64,000 nt of DNA from an uncultured Bacteroides sp. (GTDB lineage Bacteria; Bacteroidota; Bacteroidia; Bacteroidales; Bacteroidaceae). Of the stretch, positions 8,054-17,618 are shown piece after piece; position 1 is the first letter of the stretch, and each line of letters starts with the position of its first letter. Location of the stretch: NCBI GenBank assembly GCA_900766005.1, contig CAAFTU010000099.1:1-64000 (forward strand), given 5' to 3'. A program made the translations under genes and the position numbers. The notes under the pieces are model-generated. The model was not told the origin of the DNA. It did not search any database and saw nothing but the letters and a program-made list of their open reading frames with translations.

Positions 8054-9655
8054 CTAATCGGAATAATCGTATTCGAGGCTGAAATCATCCACCCACATCT
8101 CAGAGCCTTTTCCACCAGTGAAAAAATCACCATATTTCGATGCAGAACATACAATCAGCAAATACTTCGGTTTGCGGCTGGTAGAACGGTAATCCAGCTC
8201 GATACTGAAATCCTGATACTCAGAAACCGTCTTTCCACACGTCATTTCCCCATAAGCAATCACATGCGGATCGTTCTTGTCGAAATACTTCGGATTGGAG
8301 GGATTTGTTCTGATTTCCACCGGCTCATTCCAGTCTCCCAATGCCATCCAAACGATACATGTGTCCGGTTTGTTCTTCATATGGGCATGCTGAGTATCCG
8401 TACTGGATATAGGCATAGAAGTATACTTGAAATGCCCTTTCAAACGGGTAGGCCGGGCTGTATACGGGCGACCGAGTCCCAAGACGCCATTCGTTCCGTC
8501 GGTACGTTTGTATTCACCTACAAAAAGATTACCTGCTGCAAACTTCACCACTATATACTTAGAATTCAACTTGGCCGCCTTACTGCCAAAGGTTGCTCCG
8601 GGCCATACATCCGTAGTAGACTCCGTAATATTATATTTCTCACCCAACGTAGTGGCACCGTCATTTCCGGTATCCCAGTAAGAAGTACCTCCCTCAGCCC
8701 ACGGCTGAATCACTTTGCCTTCTTGGTGCCAGTCTTCAAAGCCAAGGTTCGGTACCTCAGGCTTACCTTCCGTGGTAAAGGCCACTTCAGCACTGAATTC
8801 TTCTCCTGAATAAGAGCGGCAGACATAGTTCGTTTCCGGTTTCAAATGAGTCAGACGAGTAGAAAAACTACCCCCGTCATGCGACACTGCTTTCTCATCT
8901 ACCCGAATCCACTCCAGAGCTCCTGCTTCTTTATACTCAAATCCGTTTTTATTACCGTCTATACCAGCTCCCTTCAGCCAAGCCACATTGGTCCATGCGT
9001 CAACCGACTGCATAGATGCTTTCATATCAACCAGCAATGCAAACAGCGTCCATTCCTCCTGTACCTCATGACAGGTCACCGTCACTTTTGCAGTGGCATA
9101 ATTGTCAAACGCTGTCCACGCCAAAACCGGCAACTCCTGAGTACCGTCCATGCTGCCGCCCGCTGCTGTGAGTTTCAATGAAGTAAGCTTCAAATGTTCC
9201 AGGCCCTTATCCAAGGGAACATTGACATATGCCTCCTTCGATTCCTCGTTAAAACGGGCTGCACCCAACTGACCTTCTACGGTAAAATAGCGTTCAATCT
9301 CCTGCTGGGCAATGATGGTCCACACATAATCCTGATAGAGATGCAACGTAACAGCCAACGGCGAAGACAAGTCGATCACGCTTCCTACCCCTACTGGCGA
9401 CGAACCTTCATCACTCACATCAAACTTAGCGACTTTCACCTTTTTCAGATTAACCGATTCTTCCAGCCGCACAGTGACCGTCCGGTTCTCCGCATCAATC
9501 AGTGTACCCTCCTTCTGCCCCTCCACTTCAAAAGCAGTAATCGCCAGTTTCACTACTGCATAAGGAAAGTCATTCTTCAGACAAGACATCATCAGACACA
9601 CACAGCAAGCACCTATCAATCCTGCTTTTATATTCAAGAAACCTTTCATACTCAT
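8054..9655 (-). CDS. PCMD-domain surface lipoprotein
   Basis: Predicted surface-exposed lipoprotein, last gene of a six-gene minus-strand operon. I start it at the ATG at 9655, which overlaps the preceding stop as TGATG; an ATG at 9649 is equally good. The lipobox LMMSC follows a hydrophobic stretch. Residues about 25-210 form one or two beta-rich domains, about 215-300 look like a fibronectin-type segment (LKPETNYVCRSYSGEE), and from NLGFEDWH to the end (about 230 residues) is a PCMD domain, with WDTGNDGAT, FAAGNLFVGEY and the closing GSEMWVDDFSLEY. PCMD stands for putative carbohydrate metabolism domain; no enzyme activity is established, and I infer glycan or host-surface binding at most. 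Confidence 0.8.
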   Translation of the reverse strand: MSMKGFLNIKAGLIGACCVCLMMSCLKNDFPYAVVKLAITAFEVEGQKEGTLIDAENRTVTVRLEESVNLKKVKVAKFDVSDEGSSPVGVGSVIDLSSPLAVTLHLYQDYVWTIIAQQEIERYFTVEGQLGAARFNEESKEAYVNVPLDKGLEHLKLTSLKLTAAGGSMDGTQELPVLAWTAFDNYATAKVTVTCHEVQEEWTLFALLVDMKASMQSVDAWTNVAWLKGAGIDGNKNGFEYKEAGALEWIRVDEKAVSHDGGSFSTRLTHLKPETNYVCRSYSGEEFSAEVAFTTEGKPEVPNLGFEDWHQEGKVIQPWAEGGTSYWDTGNDGATTLGEKYNITESTTDVWPGATFGSKAAKLNSKYIVVKFAAGNLFVGEYKRTDGTNGVLGLGRPYTARPTRLKGHFKYTSMPISSTDTQHAHMKNKPDTCIVWMALGDWNEPVEIRTNPSNPKYFDKNDPHVIAYGEMTCGKTVSEYQDFSIELDYRSTSRKPKYLLIVCSASKYGDFFTGGKGSEMWVDDFSLEYDYSD

Positions 9656-10521
9656 CAAATGCATACAGTTATACCTATATTAATATTCAGAAGATTCAAT
9701 TTGAAATTAGCTCCGCTGTTCGTACGTTTACCAATCTCTCCAGTACTTTTTTTCTGTTTTTCCCAGTTGTACGTAAATCCGGCCACACCAAACGACAACT
9801 CAGCCTGCACATTGGGCATGATGCGAATGGCCACCCCCGGATTCATAACCACCTTCAACTGATTGACTGTCGTATCCGTATATTTCAGTTCCCCTTCGTG
9901 TATCCGCTGAAAACGGCCGGTACCTACATTGTATCCCAAACTCGTTTCATTAAACAAAGCAAAAGTACCCTTCGCATCTACTCCCACATACGAACGATGG
10001 AACAAAGCAAACGAATATAGGTCATCCGAATACTTAATATCCTTGAGCGAAACATTGATATCATCCACACTGATAGCCAAGCTGTTCAAATCTCCTTTGA
10101 CACGTGAGTAACCAAATTTGAATCCCACCACCTGATTATCTTTATATACATACCCGATAAACGGATCAACCGAAAGCATGCGCAAATTGATATCCATATC
10201 CTTAATCAACGAAAACAACAGGCGACTGTCGTCGCTGTCGTAATTGTACACAGAGAACGTGACACCGCCAATCCATTTACCCTTGGGAAGAAATCTATAA
10301 TTCGTGATTCGCCGGTTGTAACGTCCGATTCCTTTTTCCATGATAATTCGAGAAGAGTCAACCGGAGCTTTCATCATAGGAACTTTCACGTATACCGTAT
10401 CGTGAACATAAATTACTTTCGTTTGGGCAGTATCCACTGTCTGATGTCCTACTACCTCCTGTGCACTCAGCCATTGACAACTCAACAGCAGAAACAAAGC
10501 TAAATAACGTAAATATCGCAT
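9655..10521 (-). CDS. Outer-membrane beta-barrel protein, paralogue 1
   Basis: The signal peptide (RYLRYLALFLLLSCQWLSAQ) is followed by a short Thr/Val-rich stretch and then alternating aromatic/polar strands (GKWIGGVTFSVYNY, VVGFKFGYSRVKG, VQAELSFGVAGF). It ends in NINIGITVCI, as expected of a small outer-membrane barrel. I chose the ATG at 10521 because AAGGTTGAGA stands just before it; an in-frame TTG six bases upstream is less likely. It is clearly related to the next gene upstream in the operon: PKGKW at the first strand, the FNETS/YSETF pair, and NFKLNLLNINIG against NFRINLFSIGLG. The stop overlaps the next start (TGATG). No named family is recognised. Confidence 0.7.
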   Translation of the reverse strand: MRYLRYLALFLLLSCQWLSAQEVVGHQTVDTAQTKVIYVHDTVYVKVPMMKAPVDSSRIIMEKGIGRYNRRITNYRFLPKGKWIGGVTFSVYNYDSDDSRLLFSLIKDMDINLRMLSVDPFIGYVYKDNQVVGFKFGYSRVKGDLNSLAISVDDINVSLKDIKYSDDLYSFALFHRSYVGVDAKGTFALFNETSLGYNVGTGRFQRIHEGELKYTDTTVNQLKVVMNPGVAIRIMPNVQAELSFGVAGFTYNWEKQKKSTGEIGKRTNSGANFKLNLLNINIGITVCI

Positions 10522-10529
10522 TCTCAACC

Positions 10530-11261
10530 TTATAAATAAAATGCAATCCCCAAACCAATGGAGAATAAATTAATTCTAAAATTCGCAGATGTGCTGTGCT
10601 GTTGACTCACCTCTACTTGATTGGTCACCTGGCGTTTTTTGGCGAAATCAACCCCTAACACGCCCACACTCACTTCCACAGCCGTGTAATTATTGATAAA
10701 AGCCACCAATCCGGGGGTGACACCGAACGACACATCAATCGACTTGGAATAAGTGCCAGTCAAGTTTTCTCCGCGGCCGTTGGCCACTTTCGACTGACTG
10801 CCGCCCACTTCAAAAAATGTCTCGCTATACAAAGCAAATCGCTTGCTGTTTCCTAACGGAATATAATTTCGCAGCACAGCAGCGGCTGAATAAGAATGCT
10901 TCAACTGATAAATGTTATTGATGTCAAACTCATTCTCATCATCAATGACCAGTTGTGTTTCGTCCATCTTGACCAGTGAACGGCCATATTTGAAACGAAG
11001 TCCGCCTGCCGTGTTATTTTTAAAAGCATAACACACCATCGGGCTCACCTTGAAATTATACCCGTCACCTGTAATGCCTTCCACCACAAAGAAATCGTAA
11101 TTCTTTTCCGTATGCTCAGCATACGACACCGAGCTGCCCACAATCCACTGTCCCTTAGGCACAAACACTTTATCGGGAATCTCTTTCTGCTTGTATTGTG
11201 CATGCGCTTCCGCAGCACAGCACAATACAAGGCAAATCCATATCCATATTCTTGTTTTCAC
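10530..11261 (-). CDS. Outer-membrane beta-barrel protein, paralogue 2
   Basis: 243 residues with a GTG start (11261) and a signal peptide KTRIWIWICLVLCCAAEAHA. It shares with its downstream neighbour the opening PKGQW strand, the middle FALYSETFFEVGG strand and the final aromatic strand. It lacks the N-terminal Thr/Val-rich extension of the other copy. The two genes are separated by 8 bases and are most simply a tandem duplication. Such small barrels next to DUF4493/PCMD lipoproteins could anchor or export them, but that is inference only. Confidence 0.7.
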   Translation of the reverse strand: MKTRIWIWICLVLCCAAEAHAQYKQKEIPDKVFVPKGQWIVGSSVSYAEHTEKNYDFFVVEGITGDGYNFKVSPMVCYAFKNNTAGGLRFKYGRSLVKMDETQLVIDDENEFDINNIYQLKHSYSAAAVLRNYIPLGNSKRFALYSETFFEVGGSQSKVANGRGENLTGTYSKSIDVSFGVTPGLVAFINNYTAVEVSVGVLGVDFAKKRQVTNQVEVSQQHSTSANFRINLFSIGLGIAFYL

Positions 11262-11285
11262 GTACGCTTATTACTTATTAGATTA

Positions 11286-13529
11286 TTATTCATAGACCAG
11301 TTCTACGTCATCAATCCACAACTTACTTCCGGTAGAACCACAGAAGTAATCTCCATACCGGCTGGCCGATGCCACAAGGATGATGGAAGTGGGTTTACGT
11401 GTATTCTTTCCATAGTGTTCATAGTCAAGAGGAATCGTCACTTCTACCATACTCTCTCCACCGATAGCCTCAGAGAATATCTTTTCACCATAGGCAACGA
11501 TGCCTTTACCTGAGTAAGTATCAGGAGAAGTAGAGAACAGACTTGCTGCTCCCTTGGTCTTCACCACAAACGACCACGGAGTGCCATTATAATCCATTCC
11601 TGTCCAATCACCTACCGAAACATAAACAATAGCCTGATCCTTGCCACCCTTTTGAATTTCAGCACCTGCCGGCAGACCGTCAGCATAATCTACCGTACCC
11701 GGCTCGTAGCGCACCCACAACTTCATGGCAGTCGGACGGCTTGAACACAGACGTCCCCAGCCTAATACACCATCCATACCGTCTGTTTGCAGATATTGCC
11801 CTGCAAACACATTGCCTGCAGCAAATTTACCGATACCCATAAAGCCTACAAACTGTGAAGACATACACAAAGACTGATTGCCACCATGCTTCACAGAAGT
11901 GTCTACCGTTGTCACATTCTTTTTCATAGTAGCCGAACCATGGTTACCGCTATCCCACCACATCGGTTCTCCGGCACCATGAATCAGCAACGGGCTGCCA
12001 TCTTGAATCGATTCAAATCCGGCATTGGAAGGTTGGAACAGACTTTCGGTCGTAAACGATTCTACCACAGCCGATGCCTGAGTTCCCTCCATCGCCTGAT
12101 ATTCATAAGTACTTCCCGGTGTCAATCCCGTTACTTCCGCACTGAAACTCATACCGTCTAATGTGGCATCCACTTCTGTCCATTCCTGCGTATCCTTCAA
12201 GCGATAACGGAACTTAGGCTGCACAGACGAAGCATCAGCAGCTACTAACTTTCCCCGTAGCGTAGCTTTGCGTGTCCACACCTCGTAATCTACAGAAGGA
12301 GAAGTAGTCACCCTATCCGCACTCACCACCACATTCCAAACGACTTCACGGAAACGCTGGTCTGTATCCACCGCTTTCATAGCCATCCGGTACGACTTAG
12401 TCTGTCCGCTCTCAATGCCCGTCATTTTAGCTATCAGCGTTTCGTTCAGCGTCATGCTGCCCCGATACACCACATCAGCATCATGTTGTACGGGTTTCAC
12501 GAAATCCACGCCCAATGCACGCAATTTCTGCAGTTCCTCTTCAGAAGCCTTCATCAAATCCACTTCAGCTGAAGCAAACCCCCAGTCGGACACTGCTTCC
12601 TGAGGAAGCGTCAGTTGGAAAGTTGTCAATTCTTGAAAAGACGCCACATGGAAAGTATATGCATTGGTTGCATTGACATTCCAATAAGCAACAGCCGACA
12701 AATCAATCTTACTTCCTGTCTTATCTACACAAGACACCGTAACCCGCTGCGGAAGCACTACTTCATGGTTCACCGGCTTCAGCGAATAAGTAGAAACAGA
12801 AAGAGCTGGTCTCTTGCCTCCTCCGGTATTCCCTCCTTCAGTTCCCCCTTCGGCCAGTTTAAAGTTCAGTTTATACAAGGTAGACCGCTGGATGGAACCT
12901 ATCGTACCTTCGGAAGATACCTGATGACCATCTTTAGCCGTACCCGACAACTTATACTTTAATATCGGTTGCGACAGCGGTACCGTGAAAAAGCCTTTAG
13001 CTCCTTCATTTTGGGGAGTAAACTTCAAACTGCCTTCAGCTACAGAAGACGAAACAGTCACCGAGTAATCTTTTAAAGCAGCTTTCATTTCCTCCGACAA
13101 GGAAACCGTAACAACCGTATTACCAATACTGCACTCCACCTCCACCGGAACCTGCATTCCTTTCTTCACTTCAAAAGATTCTTCACCGTAATAATAGGAA
13201 GTCGTGAAAGAAGCCGGAAGAGAATCACCAGCATATACCGTGGCTTTATAGCTACCCGAAGCAAGCGGTATCTCAGCCGGTATTTCAGCCGTACCCAAAT
13301 ACTTCTGCACCAATGTTTCTCCACTGAATATACGCACCCGGCAGTCTTTTTCCAAAGTAGCTTGCACCTCGTCCGACAAAGCCCTCGACAACACATTGAT
13401 ACGATCACTGGCAAGGACAGACAAACGGACACTTCCTTCCCCTGTTTCCATCAACTCCTCATGAGAACAAGAAGCCACAGCAAACGTGGAAAGAAAAGAA
13501 ATTCCTGCTATATAATGTATTAATTTCAT
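11286..13529 (-). CDS. DUF4493 plus PCMD lipoprotein, 747 residues
   Basis: Large surface lipoprotein. The signal ends at SFLSTFAVASCSHEE (lipid Cys about 22). Residues about 32-225 form a DUF4493 domain: GSVRLSVLASDR, the GSYKATVYAGDS strand, YYYGEESFEVKKG and VECSIGNTVVTVSLSEEMK. A Gly-rich linker (TEGGNTGGGKRP) follows, then beta-sandwich repeats to about residue 500. The last ~240 residues are a PCMD domain (NAGFESIQDG, WWDSGNHGSAT, FAAGNVFAGQYL, GSKLWIDDVELVYE). The PCMD part closely resembles that of the 8054 gene. It is separated by 3 bases from the gene upstream. Function unknown. Confidence 0.82.
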   Translation of the reverse strand: MKLIHYIAGISFLSTFAVASCSHEELMETGEGSVRLSVLASDRINVLSRALSDEVQATLEKDCRVRIFSGETLVQKYLGTAEIPAEIPLASGSYKATVYAGDSLPASFTTSYYYGEESFEVKKGMQVPVEVECSIGNTVVTVSLSEEMKAALKDYSVTVSSSVAEGSLKFTPQNEGAKGFFTVPLSQPILKYKLSGTAKDGHQVSSEGTIGSIQRSTLYKLNFKLAEGGTEGGNTGGGKRPALSVSTYSLKPVNHEVVLPQRVTVSCVDKTGSKIDLSAVAYWNVNATNAYTFHVASFQELTTFQLTLPQEAVSDWGFASAEVDLMKASEEELQKLRALGVDFVKPVQHDADVVYRGSMTLNETLIAKMTGIESGQTKSYRMAMKAVDTDQRFREVVWNVVVSADRVTTSPSVDYEVWTRKATLRGKLVAADASSVQPKFRYRLKDTQEWTEVDATLDGMSFSAEVTGLTPGSTYEYQAMEGTQASAVVESFTTESLFQPSNAGFESIQDGSPLLIHGAGEPMWWDSGNHGSATMKKNVTTVDTSVKHGGNQSLCMSSQFVGFMGIGKFAAGNVFAGQYLQTDGMDGVLGWGRLCSSRPTAMKLWVRYEPGTVDYADGLPAGAEIQKGGKDQAIVYVSVGDWTGMDYNGTPWSFVVKTKGAASLFSTSPDTYSGKGIVAYGEKIFSEAIGGESMVEVTIPLDYEHYGKNTRKPTSIILVASASRYGDYFCGSTGSKLWIDDVELVYE

Positions 13530-13532
13530 AAG

Positions 13533-14807
13533 TTATTGCACTTTAATTACCAATGATTTTTGAAGAGACTTGCCCGCTGCATCGACCACTGTAATAGTAA
13601 ACGTATGCGTTCCTGCAAAACCGGCCAGCAGTTTGGTAGCGTTCGTGATGGCAAAATCCACATCTTTCTGCCCTTTGATAGCCACTCCCTCTTGGAGCAG
13701 TCCCAAGCTGGTCAGAAGTTCTTTCTTTTCAGCATCCAGATTCTCATCTGCTACATCAAATTCACCCAAGCTCACTCCGATACCATTAAATTCATTGTTA
13801 TCTGACGAAATTTTCACCTTCAATTGCTGGATTCCTTTCGAAGCGGCAATATTCACGATACACTCCACATTTTCACTCATGCCTTTCTGCAGTGTCTGCA
13901 CAGCATCCATATTGAACGGAGAACCGGCAAAAGACTTTCCGATAATAGCGACTTCTCCCTGTTCGGGTTTCTCCGTACCTGATCCCGGGAAATCATCCAC
14001 ACCCGGCTCTACCGGTTTCACCACCACGGTTTCATCTTTGGATGTCACAGTGCCATCCACAGAAATTTCCACATCCAACGTACCTTCCTGAATAATTTGG
14101 AACGTAAACGTCACTTGCTGCCAAGTACCCGCATCTACAGCATCGAAAGCTTGCTGCTTTTGCACTTTTTCGCCATCCACATGACCTGAAAAACGAACTT
14201 GCAGCACATTACCCGCAGCAGCAGGAGCCACCAGAAAATACTCAGCCCCTTTCTTTATGTCTTCCAACGACAGGGATACCTTATCGTTCTCTACAAACCA
14301 CATTTCCACCTTCAAATCCTCACCAGCCAAAGGCAACAGGGTTTCATTCAGCAAGGCAGTCACCATCACGTTAGCCAGCTTGCACGAAATTGTTTTCAAA
14401 GAAGTGATCACATCCTTTTTAATTTCAAAAGTAGATTCACCACGGTAATAAGGCTTGTTCAAGCCACTCTCCGGCTTGGCAGCCGAACAGGCTTCAATGG
14501 TGTACATCCCCACAGGCAACTCCACTACATCGGGCATTTCACCATACGTATAAGTCTGTACTTTATCCTTCTTGTCATTGAAAATATGAATGATAAAACG
14601 ATTTTTTTCCTCCGCCGACGGAGCAGCCAAACGCATACGGGGCACCAAAGGCACACCCGTTACGTCCACATCAAACGACATCGTTCTCAATTCCACTTTA
14701 CCATAACCGGAAGCCGGTGCAGAAAAATCCATATCTTCTGAATGGCAAGACACCAGCAGCCACAAACACAGAAGAAGATTCGTACACATTACTAAATGCT
14801 TTTTCAT
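13533..14807 (-). CDS. DUF4493 lipoprotein without PCMD domain
   Basis: 424 residues. The lipoprotein signal is LLLCLWLLVSCHSED (Cys about 21). The N-terminal ~230 residues are DUF4493, with GKVELRTMSFDVDV, LPVGMYTIEACSA, YYRGESTFEIKKD and KLANVMVTALLNE matching the same positions in the neighbouring genes. A short Thr/Val/Pro linker leads to a different beta domain (AIIGKSFAGSPFNMD to the end) in place of PCMD. The end (HTFTITVVDAAGKS) looks like an immunoglobulin-fold strand. It is the middle member of three paralogous DUF4493 genes in one operon. Confidence 0.8.
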   Translation of the reverse strand: MKKHLVMCTNLLLCLWLLVSCHSEDMDFSAPASGYGKVELRTMSFDVDVTGVPLVPRMRLAAPSAEEKNRFIIHIFNDKKDKVQTYTYGEMPDVVELPVGMYTIEACSAAKPESGLNKPYYRGESTFEIKKDVITSLKTISCKLANVMVTALLNETLLPLAGEDLKVEMWFVENDKVSLSLEDIKKGAEYFLVAPAAAGNVLQVRFSGHVDGEKVQKQQAFDAVDAGTWQQVTFTFQIIQEGTLDVEISVDGTVTSKDETVVVKPVEPGVDDFPGSGTEKPEQGEVAIIGKSFAGSPFNMDAVQTLQKGMSENVECIVNIAASKGIQQLKVKISSDNNEFNGIGVSLGEFDVADENLDAEKKELLTSLGLLQEGVAIKGQKDVDFAITNATKLLAGFAGTHTFTITVVDAAGKSLQKSLVIKVQ

Positions 14808-14826
14808 ATATCTATATTCTCTATTT

Positions 14827-17286
14827 TTATTTTACCATATAATTTAACATCACATCATCTACCCAAAGCTTACTACCCACATACTCACCATTGGAAAGAT
14901 TAGCAAAAGGAGGCACTTCTATAAAGGAAGGATTGTCTGATTTATCACCCGACTTGAATTTGATGACAATATGCGTTGCCTTCTTAGACTTATCTTTATA
15001 GGTCACAGGCACAGACAGTTCGGTCCACTCGTTCACTGCATCCCCTCTACGGGCACTGCCTTCTCCCAAAACGGTAACCTGACCATTCTCTTTATGAAGC
15101 ACCTGTACTTCAGCCCACAACTGGTCGCCACCATTGCCCGGACGATATTTATACCAGAACGACATCGACAGCGGACGCGACTCGAAAGCCGCACCGTCGT
15201 AAACAGCCTTCTTACTCGAACTATCATAATGACCTAAATACAACTCACCCACCGTGCCATACTTAGCATTAGCTGTACCCACGGCACTGTTGCCTGAGCC
15301 CCATCCCACAGCACGGATCAAAGCAGCCTTTGTTCCCGTTTTGGCATCTCCTTCCGAAGGAATCGTTCCCGAATTGGCATTATAACGACACCGGTTTCTA
15401 GGAATAAGTGAGTTACCACCTTCCGAAGTGGTCAGTCCGTTCATCGTATCCCATCCACTATTGAAGAAATAATACTCCCAATAATCAGAAATACGCGGTT
15501 TCATTTCCCAATCTTCAAAACTATTGTTAGCCACCTGTACCTCTTTCTCCGTAGTAAATGAAACAGCTTGCGAATAATACGACTTTCCATCCTGCAAGTA
15601 AAGAGCACGAACTTCGTAACGCGTATTCGCATCCAGCCCTGTCAGTGTATACCTATCACCAGAGGATTCGTACACATGACTTACAGCCGTCCATTCATCG
15701 CCCTTCAGGCATTGGAAACTTACCTTATCAGAAGAAATAGCAGAAACAGCAGTGCCTACCGGCTTCAACTGCACATCCGCCATACGTGCCCACACGTCTG
15801 CTGTACCGTTCGGTTGCGAAAGGAGAATTTCCGATTTTATCTCATAAGTCAACATCTGTTCATTACGGGCAGGAGAAGTAGCTTTCACATCCAGAGTTCC
15901 CGCAGACAGTGCAGGAAGTGTAAGGGTAACATTCCAGCGATTAGGAGCATCCCCCTTTTCCACTTTAACATCCTTGGCAGCCACTGTAGAAAAAAACGCC
16001 TTGTCATTTTTATAAGCAAACTTCATCACAGAAGCCAGGTTCTCCAGAGATACCCCATTCATAGTCAACGCAATAGTAAGCTGAGTATCTCCGATATGGG
16101 GTTCCGACACCTTGGCAACAGCCAGACAGTCATTGAGCGTCTTCACCTTCACCACCATCGGTTCACCCACCTTCGTCAGCCGGTCGGTAGCCGTAAAGGT
16201 AAACGTATGTTCTTCAAACTCAGCCTCCCGGTTCTGGCAAGCCAAGTTCTTCAGCATCGAAGTAAAATCCACAGAAGCAATTTTGTCCCGTCTGTCAGAA
16301 AGACCGACAAGCTCCATTCCATTCCAGTAAGTTTTATTCAGCTCCACCAGGTTCTGCTCAGCCGGATACTGCTGGGCAGTCCACCAAGGAGAAACAGCCG
16401 TCAGCATCACCTTCTCAATCTTGCCCTGTGCATTCAGATAAACCGAATACTTACTGCCATTATCATTGGCAGGCGGCATACCTTCCACATACTCCATCAC
16501 ATTTCCTGCTACAAAGCCATGCGCCTTAAACGCCGGTGCAGGAGCATTCAAAGCCTCATCCGAGACATTGATTTCCACATTTTCCTCATGAGCAGGCTGA
16601 CTATTGAAAACCACACGCAAAGTAGCCGTAGAAGCATCGACATCCATTGTAAGGCGATACTCATGATGAGCCTCAGCCACAAAGTTCTTCGGATTCAAAG
16701 TAACCCTATTTGAACTTCCCTCCTTCGTTACTTCAAGAAAAATGCCCAAATTACCCGGCACAAAATAAGAAGAACGCACTTCATTGTCGGCATATACCAC
16801 TTTTCCGCCCTTGGAAGTAGAAACATAGGCACTATAATCCGAAAAATACTTCTTGAACGCATCGGTATAAGTGATAGCCACCAATGCCTTGTTAATAGAA
16901 CAGTCAACTGAAGCCGTTGACTCTTCCTTCCGTTTGACAGAAACCTGATTAGAACCGGCAAAGCTTAACGCATCAAAACCTTCAGCGTCCGCATCCCCAT
17001 AATAAGCATGGACCGTATAAATTCCAACCGGCACCGATACCGGTTCAAATTCATGCAGATTATCCACCCGAACGATTGTTTCTCCCGTAGAAGAGACAAT
17101 GTTCACACCAAACTCTTTCGAATCAGGAATTGCAATGTCGGTCGCCCTTGTCTGAGTCAGTTTCCCGTCAGGAACGACTTCAATGCGAATCTTACCTTGC
17201 TCCAACGAGTCTTGTACTTCTTCCTGACTACACGCAGTAATCAATAAAGCCCATAAAAGAGTAAGCCCTAAAACTTTTTTTCTCAT
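14827..17286 (-). CDS. DUF4493 plus PCMD lipoprotein, 819 residues, first gene of the operon
   Basis: Lipobox LLITACSQEE (Cys about 19). The N-terminal ~220 residues are DUF4493 (GKIRIEVVPDGKL, VPVGIYTVHAYYGD, VDCSINKALVAITY). The middle ~350 residues contain several beta domains, including FTFTATDRLTKVGEP and a fibronectin-like LTGLDANTRYEVRALYLQ. The C-terminal ~230 residues are PCMD (NNSFEDWEM, NSGWDTMNGL, LYLGHY, GSKLWVDDVMLNY). Its ATG at 17286 is the start of the co-directional series that ends at 8054. A possible -7 box for the operon is TAAATTTG on the minus strand at 17459-17466, without a clear -33 partner. Confidence 0.82.
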   Translation of the reverse strand: MRKKVLGLTLLWALLITACSQEEVQDSLEQGKIRIEVVPDGKLTQTRATDIAIPDSKEFGVNIVSSTGETIVRVDNLHEFEPVSVPVGIYTVHAYYGDADAEGFDALSFAGSNQVSVKRKEESTASVDCSINKALVAITYTDAFKKYFSDYSAYVSTSKGGKVVYADNEVRSSYFVPGNLGIFLEVTKEGSSNRVTLNPKNFVAEAHHEYRLTMDVDASTATLRVVFNSQPAHEENVEINVSDEALNAPAPAFKAHGFVAGNVMEYVEGMPPANDNGSKYSVYLNAQGKIEKVMLTAVSPWWTAQQYPAEQNLVELNKTYWNGMELVGLSDRRDKIASVDFTSMLKNLACQNREAEFEEHTFTFTATDRLTKVGEPMVVKVKTLNDCLAVAKVSEPHIGDTQLTIALTMNGVSLENLASVMKFAYKNDKAFFSTVAAKDVKVEKGDAPNRWNVTLTLPALSAGTLDVKATSPARNEQMLTYEIKSEILLSQPNGTADVWARMADVQLKPVGTAVSAISSDKVSFQCLKGDEWTAVSHVYESSGDRYTLTGLDANTRYEVRALYLQDGKSYYSQAVSFTTEKEVQVANNSFEDWEMKPRISDYWEYYFFNSGWDTMNGLTTSEGGNSLIPRNRCRYNANSGTIPSEGDAKTGTKAALIRAVGWGSGNSAVGTANAKYGTVGELYLGHYDSSSKKAVYDGAAFESRPLSMSFWYKYRPGNGGDQLWAEVQVLHKENGQVTVLGEGSARRGDAVNEWTELSVPVTYKDKSKKATHIVIKFKSGDKSDNPSFIEVPPFANLSNGEYVGSKLWVDDVMLNYMVK

Positions 17287-17618
17287 TTAACAAAAAAAAT
17301 ATCAAGTAAATTACATTTGCTCAATAAGTTAAGCACCTTCTTAAAATTCAATTTTCACAAATTGCAAAATAACGCTTAAAAATGAACCTCCGCAAGGTCA
17401 AATCTACATATTTATGTCCTATTTTTAAGATTATAGAAAAATCTCAACTGTTTCATAGCAAATTTAGGCCGATTTTGTAACTTATCCATCATAATCTATG
17501 TGCTTTTCATCTTTTCACAAAGAAAGCTATCCGCTACCAAAAACGGCATCTGCACACTGCTATCATTCAAGCAGCCTACAGATGCCGTTTTTCCATCGGT
17601 ATTATCTTCTCTTTAATG
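17287..17618. other. Intergenic region upstream of the PCMD operon
   Basis: About 330 bases without a gene. It contains two possible minus-strand -7 boxes (TAGATTTG at 17399-17406 and TAAATTTG at 17459-17466) for the PCMD operon and the terminator at 17539-17592. The long 5' leader between those boxes and the ATG at 17286 is A/T-rich and I see no riboswitch-like fold. Confidence 0.5.
17539..17592 (-). terminator. Terminator of the receiver/PPDK fusion gene
   Basis: AAAAACGGCATCTG (17539-17552) pairs perfectly with CAGATGCCGTTTTT (17579-17592), a 14-bp stem. A second small stem CTGCT/AGCAG sits inside the loop. There are T-runs on both sides, so it works in both directions. Confidence 0.9.

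Noticed and set aside
15568..16713. 381-codon plus-strand frame opposite the 819-residue lipoprotein gene
   Set aside because: It is antisense and His/Arg/Ser-rich, with no signal or domain. The minus-strand gene is supported by DUF4493 and PCMD motifs.
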